Assembly (NCBI RefSeq): GCF_004014805.1 | Contig: NZ_ATDN01000009.1 | Span: forward strand, 1-64,000 | Length of the DNA: 64,000 bases | Direction of reading: 5' to 3' | From: Mycolicibacterium elephantis DSM 44368 | Lineage (GTDB): Bacteria > Actinomycetota > Actinomycetes > Mycobacteriales > Mycobacteriaceae | In this document: piece by piece, positions 34,451-43,838 of the stretch | Layout: each line of letters opens with the position of its first letter | How positions within the stretch are numbered: the stretch's first letter is position 1 | Made by a program: the position numbers and the translations under genes | Notes under the pieces: model-generated | The model's database searches: none | The model's input: only the letters and a program-made list of their open reading frames with translations | Told to the model about the DNA's origin: nothing

Positions 34451-34783
34451 CTACACACGATTGGCATGTCGAGTCGGCTGAAAACCCGGATTGGCGCCCC
34501 GGTGACCGTAATACCGCGTTGGCAAATCCGATGTGGCTCCGTTGCTGGTCAGCCCGTTGCTCGTCGAATCGTGGGAGTGCCGGTGTTGCCGCGCTCGGTC
34601 CAGCGCGGTGCCCATCCCGTCGCGGGCCAGCGTGTCGACGTCGGCCGCCTCGGCGTGCGCCAGGAAAGCGGCCACGTCGCTGGCCGACACCGTGCCGCGA
34701 CCGAGGCCGGCCTCCAGCCGATCGAGGCCCAACGTCGCCAACATCAGCAACCCCGGAATCAATCCGACCAGCAACCACGACAC
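34451..34783 (-). CDS. Small membrane protein, Rv3675-like
   Basis: A 110-residue protein with one N-terminal membrane segment (SWLLVGLIPGLLMLATLGLD) and a hydrophilic Ser/Thr/His-rich tail. GTG 34783. It sits between crp and nth as in M. tuberculosis. 103 bases separate it from crp; they hold the crp promoter, which I could not define. Function unknown. Confidence 0.75.
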   Translation of the reverse strand: MSWLLVGLIPGLLMLATLGLDRLEAGLGRGTVSASDVAAFLAHAEAADVDTLARDGMGTALDRARQHRHSHDSTSNGLTSNGATSDLPTRYYGHRGANPGFQPTRHANRV

Positions 34784-34858
34784 AAGGCTGAAGTAAACAC
34801 GGCCAAGGTCTCAGCGGGATCACGAATTGTCACCGGTCCGCCGTAGCGTTGGTCGGCG

Positions 34859-35674
34859 ATGTCTGACGTCGTCAGTAGGCTGGCTTCCGTGACGGTGGGC
34901 GAGACATCAACGGACAAGCCGGCCGCGGCCAAACGCGCTCGAAAGAACTGGGACCGCGAAACCCGCATCGGCCTCGTCCGTCGGGCACGGCGAATGAATC
35001 GGAAACTTGCGCAAGCATTTCCACATGTCTACTGCGAACTGGACTTCACCAACCCGCTCGAGCTCACGGTCGCGACGATCCTCTCCGCGCAGAGCACCGA
35101 CAAGCGTGTCAACCTCACTACCCCCGCGTTGTTCAAGCGCTACCGCACCGCCCGCGACTACGCGCAGGCCGACCGCGCCGAACTCGAGGAACTCATCCGG
35201 CCCACCGGCTTCTTCCGCAACAAGGCCAGCGCGCTGATCCGGTTGGGCCAGGAACTCGAGGAGCGGTTCGACGGTCAGGTGCCGTCCACCATGGAGGAAC
35301 TCGTCACGCTGCCCGGGATCGGCCGCAAGACCGCCAACGTCATCCTCGGCAACGCGTTCGGGATCCCCGGCATCACCGTCGACACCCATTTCAGCAGGTT
35401 GGTGCGGCGGTGGCGGTGGACCGACGAGGAAGACCCGGTCAAGATCGAGCACGCGGTCGGCGAACTGATCCCGCGCAAGGAGTGGACCGATCTGAGCCAC
35501 CGCGTCATCTTCCATGGCCGTCGCGTCTGCCATGCGCGTAAACCGGCCTGCGGGGTCTGTGTGCTGGCCGACGACTGCCCCTCATACGGCCTCGGGCCGA
35601 CCGACCCCCTGGTCGCTGCGCTCCTGGTCAAGGGGCCTGAAACCGAGCACCTGCTGGCGCTGGCCGGGCTGTAG
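34859..35674 (+). CDS. nth: Endonuclease III
   Basis: A 271-residue bifunctional DNA glycosylase/AP lyase that removes oxidised pyrimidines. The HhH motif [14 protein letters not shown] carries the catalytic Lys, [10 protein letters not shown] the catalytic Asp, and the 4Fe-4S cysteines are C-x6-C-x2-C-x5-C near the C-terminus. A GTG at 34889 would shorten it by ten residues and is equally possible. First gene of a run to marP. Confidence 0.96.
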   Translation: MSDVVSRLASVTVGETSTDKPAAAKRARKNWDRETRIGLVRRARRMNRKLAQAFPHVYCELDFTNPLELTVATILSAQSTDKRVNLTTPALFKRYRTARDYAQADRAELEELIRPTGFFRNKASALIRLGQELEERFDGQVPSTMEELVTLPGIGRKTANVILGNAFGIPGITVDTHFSRLVRRWRWTDEEDPVKIEHAVGELIPRKEWTDLSHRVIFHGRRVCHARKPACGVCVLADDCPSYGLGPTDPLVAALLVKGPETEHLLALAGL

Positions 35675-35693
35675 CCCGCCCGGGTGAGAAGAC

Positions 35694-36344
35694 ATGCGCA
35701 GCTCGACCCGCTGGACCGTCGCGGTACTGGTCGTCCTCGTCGCGCTGGGGATTGCGCTGTGGGCTGAACTGGGCGACGACGGCGACGCCGGCACCGGCTC
35801 GGGAGAGCCGGGGACCGCCCGCGACCGCCGCGACGCCGACACTCCGGAAGCCCTGGCCGGACCCCGAGCGCAGGCCGACCTGCCGCCGTGCCCGACGCCG
35901 GGGGTCGGCGAGGGGCCCGAAGCCCTGCGCGGCATCACCCTGGAGTGCGCCGGGAACGGCGCGATGGTCGACGTCGCCGAGGCGCTGGCCGACCGGACGG
36001 TGGTGCTCAACCTGTGGGCCTACTGGTGCGCACCGTGCGCGGCCGAACTGCCCGCGATGGCCGAGTACCAGCGCCGGGTCGGGCCGCAGGTCACCGTGCT
36101 GACCGTGCACCAGGACGAGAACGAGACGGCGGCCCTGTTGCGGCTGGCCGAACTGGGCGTGCGCCTGCCCACCCTGCAGGACGGGCGCCGGTTGATCGCC
36201 GCCGCGTTGCGGGTACCGAACGTCATGCCCGCAACCGTGGTCCTTCGCGCGGACGGTAGCGTTGCCGACGTCCTGCCGCGCTCGTTTGACAACGCCGACG
36301 AGATCGCCGCGGCGGTCAACCCGTCGATAGGAGTTCCGGGGTGA
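35694..36344 (+). CDS. TlpA-like thioredoxin-fold protein, Rv3673c-like
   Basis: A 216-residue membrane-anchored protein: an uncleaved signal anchor (WTVAVLVVLVALGIALWAEL), a disordered acidic linker, then a thioredoxin domain with the WCAPC active site (NLWAYWCAPCAAELP). It probably reduces or exchanges disulfides outside the membrane. An extra Cys pair (PPCPTPG, LECAGNG) precedes the domain. Its stop overlaps the Nudix start (GTGA). Confidence 0.92.
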   Translation: MRSSTRWTVAVLVVLVALGIALWAELGDDGDAGTGSGEPGTARDRRDADTPEALAGPRAQADLPPCPTPGVGEGPEALRGITLECAGNGAMVDVAEALADRTVVLNLWAYWCAPCAAELPAMAEYQRRVGPQVTVLTVHQDENETAALLRLAELGVRLPTLQDGRRLIAAALRVPNVMPATVVLRADGSVADVLPRSFDNADEIAAAVNPSIGVPG

Positions 36345-37114
36345 GTTGGGTCAGCGAAGAAAGCCCGCTGACCCCGCACGCGGCGCCGCCGTGGCTGAAG
36401 CCCCTGCTGGACAACACCGACCAGGTCAAGCGGGCATATCGCCGCCGGGTGCCCCCCGAAATGCTGGCCATGGCGATGACGGCCGGCGCGATTCCCGGCG
36501 CCGGCCGGGACGCCGCGGTGTTGGTGCTGTTCTCGGGGTCCCCGCAGGCGGGCGCCGACGGCGCGCCCGAGGACGTCGACCTGCTGGTCACCGTGCGCGC
36601 TACGACGCTGCGGCATCACGCCGGTCAGGCCGCGTTTCCCGGCGGGGCCGCCGACCCCGGCGACTTCACCCCGGTCCACACCGCGTTGCGCGAGGCCAAC
36701 GAGGAGACCGGTATCGACACCGGACGACTGCACCCGGTGGCCACGCTGGAACGGTTGTTCATTCCGCCGTCGGGTTTTCACGTCGTGCCCGTGCTGGCCT
36801 ACTCTCCGGACCCCGGCCCGGTCGCCGTCGTCGACGAAGCCGAAACCGCGATCGTCGCGCGGGTTCCGCTCCGGGCGTTCATCAACCCGAAGAACCGAAT
36901 CATGGTGTACCGCAAGGAGAACACCCGTCGATTCGCCGGTCCGGCGTTCCTGCTGCACGAGATGCTGGTATGGGGATTCACCGGCCAGGTGATCTCGGCG
37001 ATGCTTGATGTCGCGGGGTGGGCGCAGCCGTGGAACACCGAGGACGTCCGCGAACTCGACGAGGCAATGGCGCTCGTCGGGCACGACGCCGGTTACGGTG
37101 AAGCACAACCATGA
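36341..37114 (+). CDS. Nudix hydrolase, CoA-pyrophosphatase type, Rv3672c-like
   Basis: A 257-residue Nudix protein. The box reads GGAADPGDFTPVHTALREAN followed by EETG, so the catalytic REANEETG is intact while the usual upstream Glu is Asp. RHHAGQAAFPGG is the NuCoA extension seen in CoA diphosphatases. The start GTG overlaps the thioredoxin stop and its stop overlaps marP (ATGA). Confidence 0.92.
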   Translation: MSWVSEESPLTPHAAPPWLKPLLDNTDQVKRAYRRRVPPEMLAMAMTAGAIPGAGRDAAVLVLFSGSPQAGADGAPEDVDLLVTVRATTLRHHAGQAAFPGGAADPGDFTPVHTALREANEETGIDTGRLHPVATLERLFIPPSGFHVVPVLAYSPDPGPVAVVDEAETAIVARVPLRAFINPKNRIMVYRKENTRRFAGPAFLLHEMLVWGFTGQVISAMLDVAGWAQPWNTEDVRELDEAMALVGHDAGYGEAQP

Positions 37115-38298
37115 CTTCGTCGCAGTGGCTCGACCTCGTTGTTCTCGCCGTCGCCTTCATCGCCGGGCTTTCGGGATGGCGCTCCGGCGCGCTGGGTTCG
37201 CTGCTGTCGTTTCTCGGCGTGGTGCTCGGCGCTGTGGCCGGCGTGCTGCTGGCCCCGCACGTGGTCGCCAGCATCGACGGTCCCCGCACCAAGCTGTTCG
37301 TCACCTTGTTCCTGATCCTCGCCCTGGTGGTCGTCGGTGAGATCGCCGGCGTGGTGCTGGGCCGCGCGGTGCGCGGCGCCATCCGCAACAGGGGGCTGCG
37401 GGCCATCGACTCCCTGGTCGGGGTGGCGCTGCAGATCGTCGCGGTGCTGGTGGCCGCGTGGATGCTGACCTATCCGCTGCAGTCGTCGGATCAGCCCAAC
37501 CTGGCCGCCGCGGTGCGCGGTAGCCAGGTGCTCAAGGAGGTCAACGACCTCGCGCCGACCTGGTTGCGCTCCGTGCCGAACCGGCTGTCGGCGCTGCTGG
37601 ACACCTCCGGTCTACCGGATGTGCTGCAGCCGTTCGGGCGCACCCCGATTGTCGCCGTCGACGCACCCGACGCCTCCCTGGCCGTCGACCCGGTGGTGGC
37701 CGCCACCCGGCCCAGCGTCGTGAAGATCCGCGGCGTCGCCCCGGGCTGCCAGAAGGTGTTAGAGGGCAGCGGGTTTGTGGTGGGCCCCAACCGGGTGATG
37801 TCGAACGCACACGTGGTGGCAGGCTCCGACAGCGTCACCATCGAAGCCGACGGCCAGACCTATGAGGCCTACGTGGTGTCCTACGACCCCGAGGCCGACA
37901 TCTCGATCCTCGACGTGCCGGACCTCGCGTCGCAGCCGCTGGAATTCGCCGGGACCGCCGCGTCGACGGGAACCGACGCCGTCGTGATGGGGTATCCCGG
38001 CGGTGGGGACTTCGTCGCCACACCGGCCAGGGTCCGGGAGATCATCGAGCTCAGCGGACCCGACATCTACCGCACCAGCACGGTGGAGCGTGAGGTGTAC
38101 ACCATCAGAGGCACTGTGCGCCAAGGCAACTCGGGTGGCCCGATGATCGACCGCGACGGCAATGTGCTCGGGGTGGTGTTCGGTGCCGCCGTGGACGACG
38201 CCGACACGGGGTTCGTGCTGACCGCCGACGAGGTGTCGCGTCAAATGGCCAAGGTCGGCAACTCCGAGCGCGTCCCCACCGGCACCTGTATCTCCTAG
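37111..38298 (+). CDS. marP: Periplasmic serine protease MarP
   Basis: A 395-residue protein with four N-terminal membrane segments (CvpA-like region, residues 1-150) and a chymotrypsin/HtrA-type protease domain. Catalytic residues: His234 (SNAHVV), Asp263 (EADISILD), Ser341 (GNSGGPM), close to H235, D264 and S343 of M. tuberculosis Rv3671c. MarP keeps cytosolic pH in acid, partly by activating the peptidoglycan hydrolase RipA. Last of the nth-marP run; its stop is 3 bases from the ephE stop. Confidence 0.96.
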   Translation: MTSSQWLDLVVLAVAFIAGLSGWRSGALGSLLSFLGVVLGAVAGVLLAPHVVASIDGPRTKLFVTLFLILALVVVGEIAGVVLGRAVRGAIRNRGLRAIDSLVGVALQIVAVLVAAWMLTYPLQSSDQPNLAAAVRGSQVLKEVNDLAPTWLRSVPNRLSALLDTSGLPDVLQPFGRTPIVAVDAPDASLAVDPVVAATRPSVVKIRGVAPGCQKVLEGSGFVVGPNRVMSNAHVVAGSDSVTIEADGQTYEAYVVSYDPEADISILDVPDLASQPLEFAGTAASTGTDAVVMGYPGGGDFVATPARVREIIELSGPDIYRTSTVEREVYTIRGTVRQGNSGGPMIDRDGNVLGVVFGAAVDDADTGFVLTADEVSRQMAKVGNSERVPTGTCIS

Positions 38299-38301
38299 CC
38301 G

Positions 38302-39276
38302 TCAGCCGTACACCTGCGCCAAGAAGCGCGACAGTTGCTCGTTGACCGCTTCCGGCGCCTCCTCATGCGCGAAATGCCCTGCGCCGTCGATGGATACGTA
38401 CCGGCCGTGCGGTGCGTAGCGCTGGGTCCGATACACCGGGTCGGCCAGCACGTAGGGGTCGGCGTCGCCGCGCAGATGCAGAATTGGAACGTTGATCGGC
38501 CGTCGCATCGACTGCATGAACCGTCGTCCCTCACCGCGCAGCTGGCTGCGCACCGCCCAGCGCTGGTATTCCAGCGCCGAGTGCGCCGCCGACGGGATCT
38601 GAAATGCCCGACGCATGTGCCCGATGGTTTCAGAGAAATCATCGGAAGCAAGCCATTTCGCGCTGGCTCGACTGCGCACCACGCGTTCCAGCTCCTCGGC
38701 GTCGCGGCGGGTCAGCGCGCGCTCGGGCCAGATCGGCACCTGGTAGCGCAGCAGCCACGGCAGCAACGCCGAGCGTTGGTCGCCCTGCCTGAGCGCGGAG
38801 GCGCGAAGGGCCACCGGATGCGGCGAGCTGACCACCGCGATCGCCCGCACCGCCCGCGGGTGCAGCACGGCGGTCGCCCAGCAGACCAGGCCACCGTCGG
38901 CGTGGCCGACCAACGTGGCCTCGTTGTGGCCGAGCGCGCGTACCAGCCCGGCGGTGTCTCCGGCCAGGGTCCAGCCGTCGTAGCCGCGGGGCGGTTTGTC
39001 GCTGTCCCCGTATCCGCGCAGGTCGACAGCCACCACCCGGGCGCCCGTTAGCCCGCGCAACTGGTGACGCCACGACCACCAGAACGACCCGAAACCGTGC
39101 AGCAGGATGACCAGCGGCCGGTCCGTGGCCGGCGCCGCATCGGCGTCGGACCAGGCCGGTTCGGCGGCGTCGGCTTCGACCACGTGGAACCGAATTCCGT
39201 TGGCGTGCACGCCAAGATGACGCCATGGGCCGTCGATGCGGACCACCGACGGATCGGGCGGTTGCCCGCGGGGCAT
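38302..39276 (-). CDS. ephE: Alpha/beta hydrolase, EphE-like
   Basis: A 324-residue alpha/beta hydrolase. LLHGFGSFWWSWRHQL supplies the oxyanion HG, and GHADGG has Asp as nucleophile, as in epoxide hydrolases and dehalogenases; the catalytic His is in DGAGHFAHEE. M. tuberculosis Rv3670 is annotated EphE. The start overlaps the upstream stop as TAATG. Confidence 0.88.
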   Translation of the reverse strand: MPRGQPPDPSVVRIDGPWRHLGVHANGIRFHVVEADAAEPAWSDADAAPATDRPLVILLHGFGSFWWSWRHQLRGLTGARVVAVDLRGYGDSDKPPRGYDGWTLAGDTAGLVRALGHNEATLVGHADGGLVCWATAVLHPRAVRAIAVVSSPHPVALRASALRQGDQRSALLPWLLRYQVPIWPERALTRRDAEELERVVRSRASAKWLASDDFSETIGHMRRAFQIPSAAHSALEYQRWAVRSQLRGEGRRFMQSMRRPINVPILHLRGDADPYVLADPVYRTQRYAPHGRYVSIDGAGHFAHEEAPEAVNEQLSRFLAQVYG

Positions 39277-39785
39277 TACCAGCCCGATGGGTCGGTGGTC
39301 GATGCCGGCTTGCCGTCGCCGGCCGCGAGCGTCTTGGCCTTGTCGTGGCCGGGGGTCAGCGCCTCTGGGATCTCCTTGACCGATTCGATGGTCTGCTGCG
39401 GACCGCGGATGCGACGCACCTTCAGGTAGCCGAGCAAGCCGAATATCGCCGTGACGACGACCATGATGCCGAACACGATCAGGAACGCCGCCCAGCGCCA
39501 GATCCAGGTGTCAAGCAGTTCGGCGACGAAAAAGAAGAAGAAGAACGTGGAATAGAACAGCACCACCAGCGCCAGAACGAAGTAGACGCTGCCGGTGAGC
39601 CCTTTCCTGACGTCACGGGTGATCTCGGCCTTGGCCAGTTCCACTTCCGCGCGGACCAGCGTCGACACCTGCGTGGTGACGTCCTTGACCAGGTCACCGA
39701 TGGACGGGTCGGCTTTGGGGGCGTGTGGATCGACCAGTGGTATCGACGTCACGGTGGTCGGCGCGCCATTCCTGCGATCGCTCAC
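39276..39785 (-). CDS. Phage-holin-family (PF07332-type) membrane protein, Rv3669-like
   Basis: A 169-residue protein: an amphipathic helix (VTTQVSTLVRAEVELAKAEI) then two membrane segments (FVLALVVLFYSTFFFFFFVA, RWAAFLIVFGIMVVVTAIFG) and a disordered tail. This is the Actinobacteria superfamily III holin-like domain, found widely in chromosomes without prophages. It is co-translated with ephE. Function unknown. Confidence 0.88.
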   Translation of the reverse strand: MSDRRNGAPTTVTSIPLVDPHAPKADPSIGDLVKDVTTQVSTLVRAEVELAKAEITRDVRKGLTGSVYFVLALVVLFYSTFFFFFFVAELLDTWIWRWAAFLIVFGIMVVVTAIFGLLGYLKVRRIRGPQQTIESVKEIPEALTPGHDKAKTLAAGDGKPASTTDPSGW

Positions 39786-39932
39786 GAACAGTTCCTCCCG
39801 CCTCGGCTATCGGTCGCGTTCATGTTGCCATGTCGGGAGTTGCCATGTGGCGTGCGGCTGACCACGGGCCGACCGAAGTTAGACTGGCTGCGTTCCAGCA
39901 AGGCAGGTCGGGCAGCGATTGAGGAGACATCT

Positions 39933-40649
39933 TTGAGGATGAGCGGCCGCTGCCTGAGTCGTCTGGTCACCACCCTCGCCGCCCTTGCCGGGCTGGTGGC
40001 CCTGGCCGGGTTGGCCCCCGTGGCCGCCGACGCCGCCGAGCCGGTGGTGCTGGGCGGCGGGTCCGGTCTGGTGGTCAACGGCGAGACCATGTGCACGCTG
40101 ACCGCGATCGGCCACGACAACCGCGGCAACCTGGTCGGCTTCACCTCCGCACACTGCGGTGGACCGGGGGCGCAGGTCGCCGCCGAAGAAGCCCCGGACG
40201 CCGGCGTGGTGGGCACGATGGTCGCGGGCAACGACGCGCTGGACTATGCGGTGATCCAGTTCGACCCGGCCAAGGTGCAACCGGTCAACAACGTCAACGG
40301 GTTTCAGATCGACGGGCTGGGCCCCGATCCCGTCGTCGGCGACATCGCCTGCAAGCTGGGACGCACCACCGGTTACTCCTGCGGGGTGACATGGGGCCCG
40401 GGCCCCGAGCCCGGCACCTTCGTCAACCAGGTGTGCGGGCAGCCGGGTGACTCCGGCGCCCCGGTCACCGTCCACAACCGCCTCGTCGGCATGATTCACG
40501 GCGCATTCTCCGAGAAACTGCCGACCTGCGTCATCAAGTACATCCCGCTGCACACGCCCGCGGTGACGATGTCGTTCAACACCCAGCTGGCCGACATCAC
40601 CGCGAAGAACCGGCCGGGAACGGGTTTCGTCCCGATCGGTGCTTCCTGA
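39933..40649 (+). CDS. Secreted trypsin-like serine protease, Rv3668c-like
   Basis: A 238-residue exported S1-type protease. Signal peptide LVTTLAALAGLVALAGLAPV with a cleavage region near ADAAEP; catalytic His in TSAHCGG, Asp in ALDYAVIQFD, Ser in GQPGDSGAPV, with several Cys for disulfides. TTG 39933 has GAGGAG six bases upstream; an ATG at 39939 is the alternative but its spacing is long. Divergent from the holin-like gene. Confidence 0.9.
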   Translation: MRMSGRCLSRLVTTLAALAGLVALAGLAPVAADAAEPVVLGGGSGLVVNGETMCTLTAIGHDNRGNLVGFTSAHCGGPGAQVAAEEAPDAGVVGTMVAGNDALDYAVIQFDPAKVQPVNNVNGFQIDGLGPDPVVGDIACKLGRTTGYSCGVTWGPGPEPGTFVNQVCGQPGDSGAPVTVHNRLVGMIHGAFSEKLPTCVIKYIPLHTPAVTMSFNTQLADITAKNRPGTGFVPIGAS

Positions 40650-40666
40650 TCCGCAGCGCCTGGGCG

Positions 40667-42628
40667 TTACTTGCCCGTGCGGATGTTCTCGAAGACGCTG
40701 GGGTCCACCAGGGTTGAGGTGTCACCGAGTTCGCGGCCCTCGGCGACGTCACGCAACAGCCGGCGCATGATCTTGCCGCTGCGGGTCTTGGGCAGTTCGG
40801 GCACGACGTGGATCTCGCGCGGCCGGGCGATCTTGCCGATCTCCTTGGCGACCTGTTCGCGCAGAATCTCGACCATCTCCTCGCCGCTGGACTTGGCGTG
40901 CGTCTCCAGGATGACGAACGCGCAGATCGCCTGTCCGGTCTGCGCATCGCTGGCCCCGACCACGGCCGCCTCGGCGACATGTTGGTGCCCGACGAGCGCC
41001 GACTCCACCTCCGCGGTCGAAATCCGGTGTCCCGAAACGTTCATCACGTCGTCGATGCGGCCCAGCACCCAGATGTCACCGTCGGCGTCGTAGCGGGCGC
41101 CGTCACCGGCGAAGTACCAGCCCTGCTCTTCGAACCGCTTCCAATAGGTGTCCTTGAAGCGCTCCGGGTCCTTCCAGATGCCGCGCAGCATCGACGGCCA
41201 CGGCTGGTCGAGCACCAGATATCCGGTCACCGGTTCACTGTCGGGTGGGCTGGGCGGAATGCGGTTGCCGTCCTCGTCGACGATCTGGGCGCAGATCCCC
41301 GGCAGCGGCGCCATCGCCGCGCCCGGCTTGGTCGCCGTCACCCCGGGCAGCGGGGAGATCATGATGGCCCCGGTCTCGGTCTGCCACCAGGTGTCCACCA
41401 CCGGGGTCCGGTCCGCGCCGATCACCTGGCGATACCAGCGCCACGCCTCGGGGTTGATCGGCTCGCCGACCGAACCCAGCAACCGCAGGCTGGACAGGTC
41501 GTGGGCGTCGGGGATCTCCCGGCCCCACTTCATGAAGGTTCGGATCAACGTCGGAGCAGTGTAATAGACCGTGACACCGTACTTTTCGATGATCTCGAAG
41601 TGTCGATGCTCGCTGGGGGAGTTCGGGGTGCCCTCGTAGACCACCTGGGTCGCGCCGTTGGCCAGCGGCCCGAACACGATGTAGCTGTGCCCGGTGACCC
41701 AGCCGATGTCGGCGGTGCACCAGTACACGTCGGTCTCGGGTTTGGAGTCGAACACGTAGTAGTGGGTGTAGGCCGCCTGGGTCAAGAAGCCGCCGGTGGT
41801 GTGGATGATGCCCTTGGGCTTGCCGGTGGTGCCCGACGTGTAGAGCAGAAACAGCGGATGCTCGGAATCGAAGGCCTCGGGGGTGTGTTCGGGGGAAGCG
41901 CTGTCGACGACGTCGTGCCACCACACGTCGCGACCCTCGGTCCACGGGATGTCGATGCCCGTGCGCTCGACCACGACGATGTGCTGGACCGACGGCTGGC
42001 CCTGCACCGCCTGATCGGCGCCCTCCTTCAGCGACACCGCCTTCCCGCGTCGGTACTGCCCGTCCGAGGTGATCACCAACTTGGCCTCGGCGTCCTGGAT
42101 GCGGGCCGCCAGCGCCGAGGCCGAGAAGCCGGCGAACACGACCGAGTGCAGCACGCCCAGCCGCGCGCAGGCCAGCATCGCGATGATGGCCTCCGGGATC
42201 ATCGGCATGTAGATCGCGACCCGGTCCCCGGTGGTCAGGCCGAGCGCGGTGAACGCGTTGGCGGCCTTGCAGACCTCCTCCTTGAGCTGCGCGTAGGTCA
42301 AGGCGTGCGAATCACCGACAGGTTCGCCCTCCCAGTACAGGGCCACCCGGTCCCCGTGGCCGGCCTCCACATGCCGGTCGACGCAGTTGTAGGCCACGTT
42401 GAGCTTGCCGCCGACAAACCATTTCGCGAACGGCGCGTCCGACCAGTCCAGTACCTCGGTGAACGGGGTGTCCCAGGACAGTCGCTCGGCTTGCTTGGCC
42501 CAGAACGCCAGCCGATCCTGCTCGGCCTCGCGGTACAGCTCCGCTGTCGCGTTGGCTTGCGCGGCGAATTCAGGGGAAGGCGGATAGACGGACGGTGCTT
42601 GGGCGGGCTTCGCCGTTGTGTCGGTCAT
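40667..42628 (-). CDS. acs: Acetyl-CoA synthetase
   Basis: A 653-residue AMP-forming enzyme that converts acetate, CoA and ATP to acetyl-CoA. Motifs: LLYTSGTTGKPKG (P-loop), DTWWQTETG, YFAGDGARYD and the C-terminal TRSGKIMRR whose Lys is acetylated. In mycobacteria this Lys is modified by a cAMP-dependent acetyltransferase, which links the enzyme to cAMP. MTDTTAKPAQ at 42628 is the start. The dpp genes I recall after acs in M. tuberculosis are absent here. Confidence 0.98.
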   Translation of the reverse strand: MTDTTAKPAQAPSVYPPSPEFAAQANATAELYREAEQDRLAFWAKQAERLSWDTPFTEVLDWSDAPFAKWFVGGKLNVAYNCVDRHVEAGHGDRVALYWEGEPVGDSHALTYAQLKEEVCKAANAFTALGLTTGDRVAIYMPMIPEAIIAMLACARLGVLHSVVFAGFSASALAARIQDAEAKLVITSDGQYRRGKAVSLKEGADQAVQGQPSVQHIVVVERTGIDIPWTEGRDVWWHDVVDSASPEHTPEAFDSEHPLFLLYTSGTTGKPKGIIHTTGGFLTQAAYTHYYVFDSKPETDVYWCTADIGWVTGHSYIVFGPLANGATQVVYEGTPNSPSEHRHFEIIEKYGVTVYYTAPTLIRTFMKWGREIPDAHDLSSLRLLGSVGEPINPEAWRWYRQVIGADRTPVVDTWWQTETGAIMISPLPGVTATKPGAAMAPLPGICAQIVDEDGNRIPPSPPDSEPVTGYLVLDQPWPSMLRGIWKDPERFKDTYWKRFEEQGWYFAGDGARYDADGDIWVLGRIDDVMNVSGHRISTAEVESALVGHQHVAEAAVVGASDAQTGQAICAFVILETHAKSSGEEMVEILREQVAKEIGKIARPREIHVVPELPKTRSGKIMRRLLRDVAEGRELGDTSTLVDPSVFENIRTGK

Positions 42629-42741
42629 GTCTGTGAGGGTAGTCACCTGAGGCGTCGCGCACGCCGGCATGTCACAAGCTGTCGGGCCGCGCGCGAAACG
42701 TGGTGGCTGCCGGGCGCGCGGGCTGGGCTAGCGTGGCTGCC

Positions 42742-43506
42742 GTGACCGCTTCCGCAAGCCCGTTGACCCCGCTGGTCGAGCTGCCCGGGGTGGCGCAGGC
42801 CTGTGAGGAGGCGCGTGAGGCGCTGGGGCGTGCGCACCGGCACCGCACCAATCTGCGCGGCTGGCCCGCGACCGCAGCGGAGTCCGCGCTGCGGGGTGCG
42901 CGCGCGTCATCGGTGCTTGACGGTGGCTCGCTGCAGTTGGCCGAGGGCAGCGAGCTCGACCCGGTGCTCGCGGGGGCACTGCGGGTGTCGGAGGCGCTCG
43001 AGGGCGGCGAGACGACGCTGGTGCGGGTGTGGCGGCGCGCTCCGTTGCAGGCCATCGCCCGGCTGCATGCGTTGGCGGCCGCCGACCTCGTCGACGACGA
43101 CCGGCTGGGCCGTCCCCGCACCGACCCCGAAGTCGGGCAACGGCTCACGTTGCTGGCCGACATCGTCACGGGCAGCGCCGGGCAGGCGGTGCCCGCGGCG
43201 GTGCTCGCGGCCGTCGTGCACGGTGAGCTGCTCACGCTGGCGCCGTTCGGCAGCGCCGACGGGGTGGTGGCCAGGGCGGTGTCGCGGTTGGTGACGATGT
43301 CCAGCGGGCTGGACCCGCACGGCCTCGGTGTGCCCGAGGTCTACCTGATGCGTCAGTCCGGTGACTACAAGGCCGCGGCGCGTGGCTTCGCGTCGGGGAC
43401 GCCCGACGGGTTGACCGCGTGGTTGTTGCTGAGTTGCCGGGCGCTGCACGCCGGTGCGCGCGAAGCATTGTCGATCGCGCAAGCCACGGGTTCGCAGCCG
43501 TCTTAG
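42742..43506 (+). CDS. Rv3662c-like protein with a degenerate Fic fold
   Basis: A 254-residue cytosolic protein. ARASSVLDGG resembles the inhibitory SSxIEG element of Fic proteins, and VHGELLTLAPFGSADGVVARAVSRL aligns with the Fic core HPFxDGNGRxxR. The catalytic His is Ala and GNGR is lost, so AMP transfer is not expected. The fold assignment is my inference from these motifs. GTG 42742 is preferred; a GTG three codons earlier is possible. Convergent with Ms1 RNA. Confidence 0.75.
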   Translation: MTASASPLTPLVELPGVAQACEEAREALGRAHRHRTNLRGWPATAAESALRGARASSVLDGGSLQLAEGSELDPVLAGALRVSEALEGGETTLVRVWRRAPLQAIARLHALAAADLVDDDRLGRPRTDPEVGQRLTLLADIVTGSAGQAVPAAVLAAVVHGELLTLAPFGSADGVVARAVSRLVTMSSGLDPHGLGVPEVYLMRQSGDYKAAARGFASGTPDGLTAWLLLSCRALHAGAREALSIAQATGSQPS

Positions 43507-43537
43507 CGCCCACGACACAGGCCGCAGACGACGCGAT

Positions 43538-43834
43538 GCGGGCGGCGCTCCGAAGTGATTTCGGCTCGCCGCCCGCTAGCACGGACCCCGGTTACCAAGC
43601 GTGCAAGGTGGGCTGCGTGGGTGGCCTCGGCGTCTTGTCGATGCGCTACGGCTGCAACCCCACCCAAAGGGTTGTCGAGGCCGTCCGCTTTTCGCAAATA
43701 CGCAGGCCCGCAACACTTCTGCCTATTTCGCGGCATGTGCTCCGCGTGGGTACTCGGAACCCGTGCTAGGAGCTTGGTTCGGGAGTCCGAGCCTTCTCTT
43801 CCGGCTCGGCCTTGGCCTCGCCAAGCTTCCGTGC
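43538..43834 (-). ncRNA. Ms1 (MTS2823) small RNA
   Basis: A gene-free region between Rv3662c-like and Rv3661-like genes, the position of MTS2823/Ms1 in mycobacteria, an approximately 300-nt stationary-phase RNA that binds RNA polymerase core. The 5' end GCACGGA (minus strand, 43834-43828) pairs with TCCGTGC (43585-43579), closing the molecule, and a strong hairpin with 9-bp GC arms (43538-43576) ends it. A sigma-A-like promoter lies directly upstream. Ends are estimated to within about 10 bases. Confidence 0.88.
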
Positions 43835-43838
43835 TTCC

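Noticed and set aside
39276..39785. Holin-like gene as evidence of a prophage
   Set aside because: No other phage genes nearby; the gene is a standard chromosomal member next to ephE and marP.
40808..42745. A 645-residue frame antisense to acs
   Set aside because: No recognisable domain; Acs motifs are complete on the other strand.
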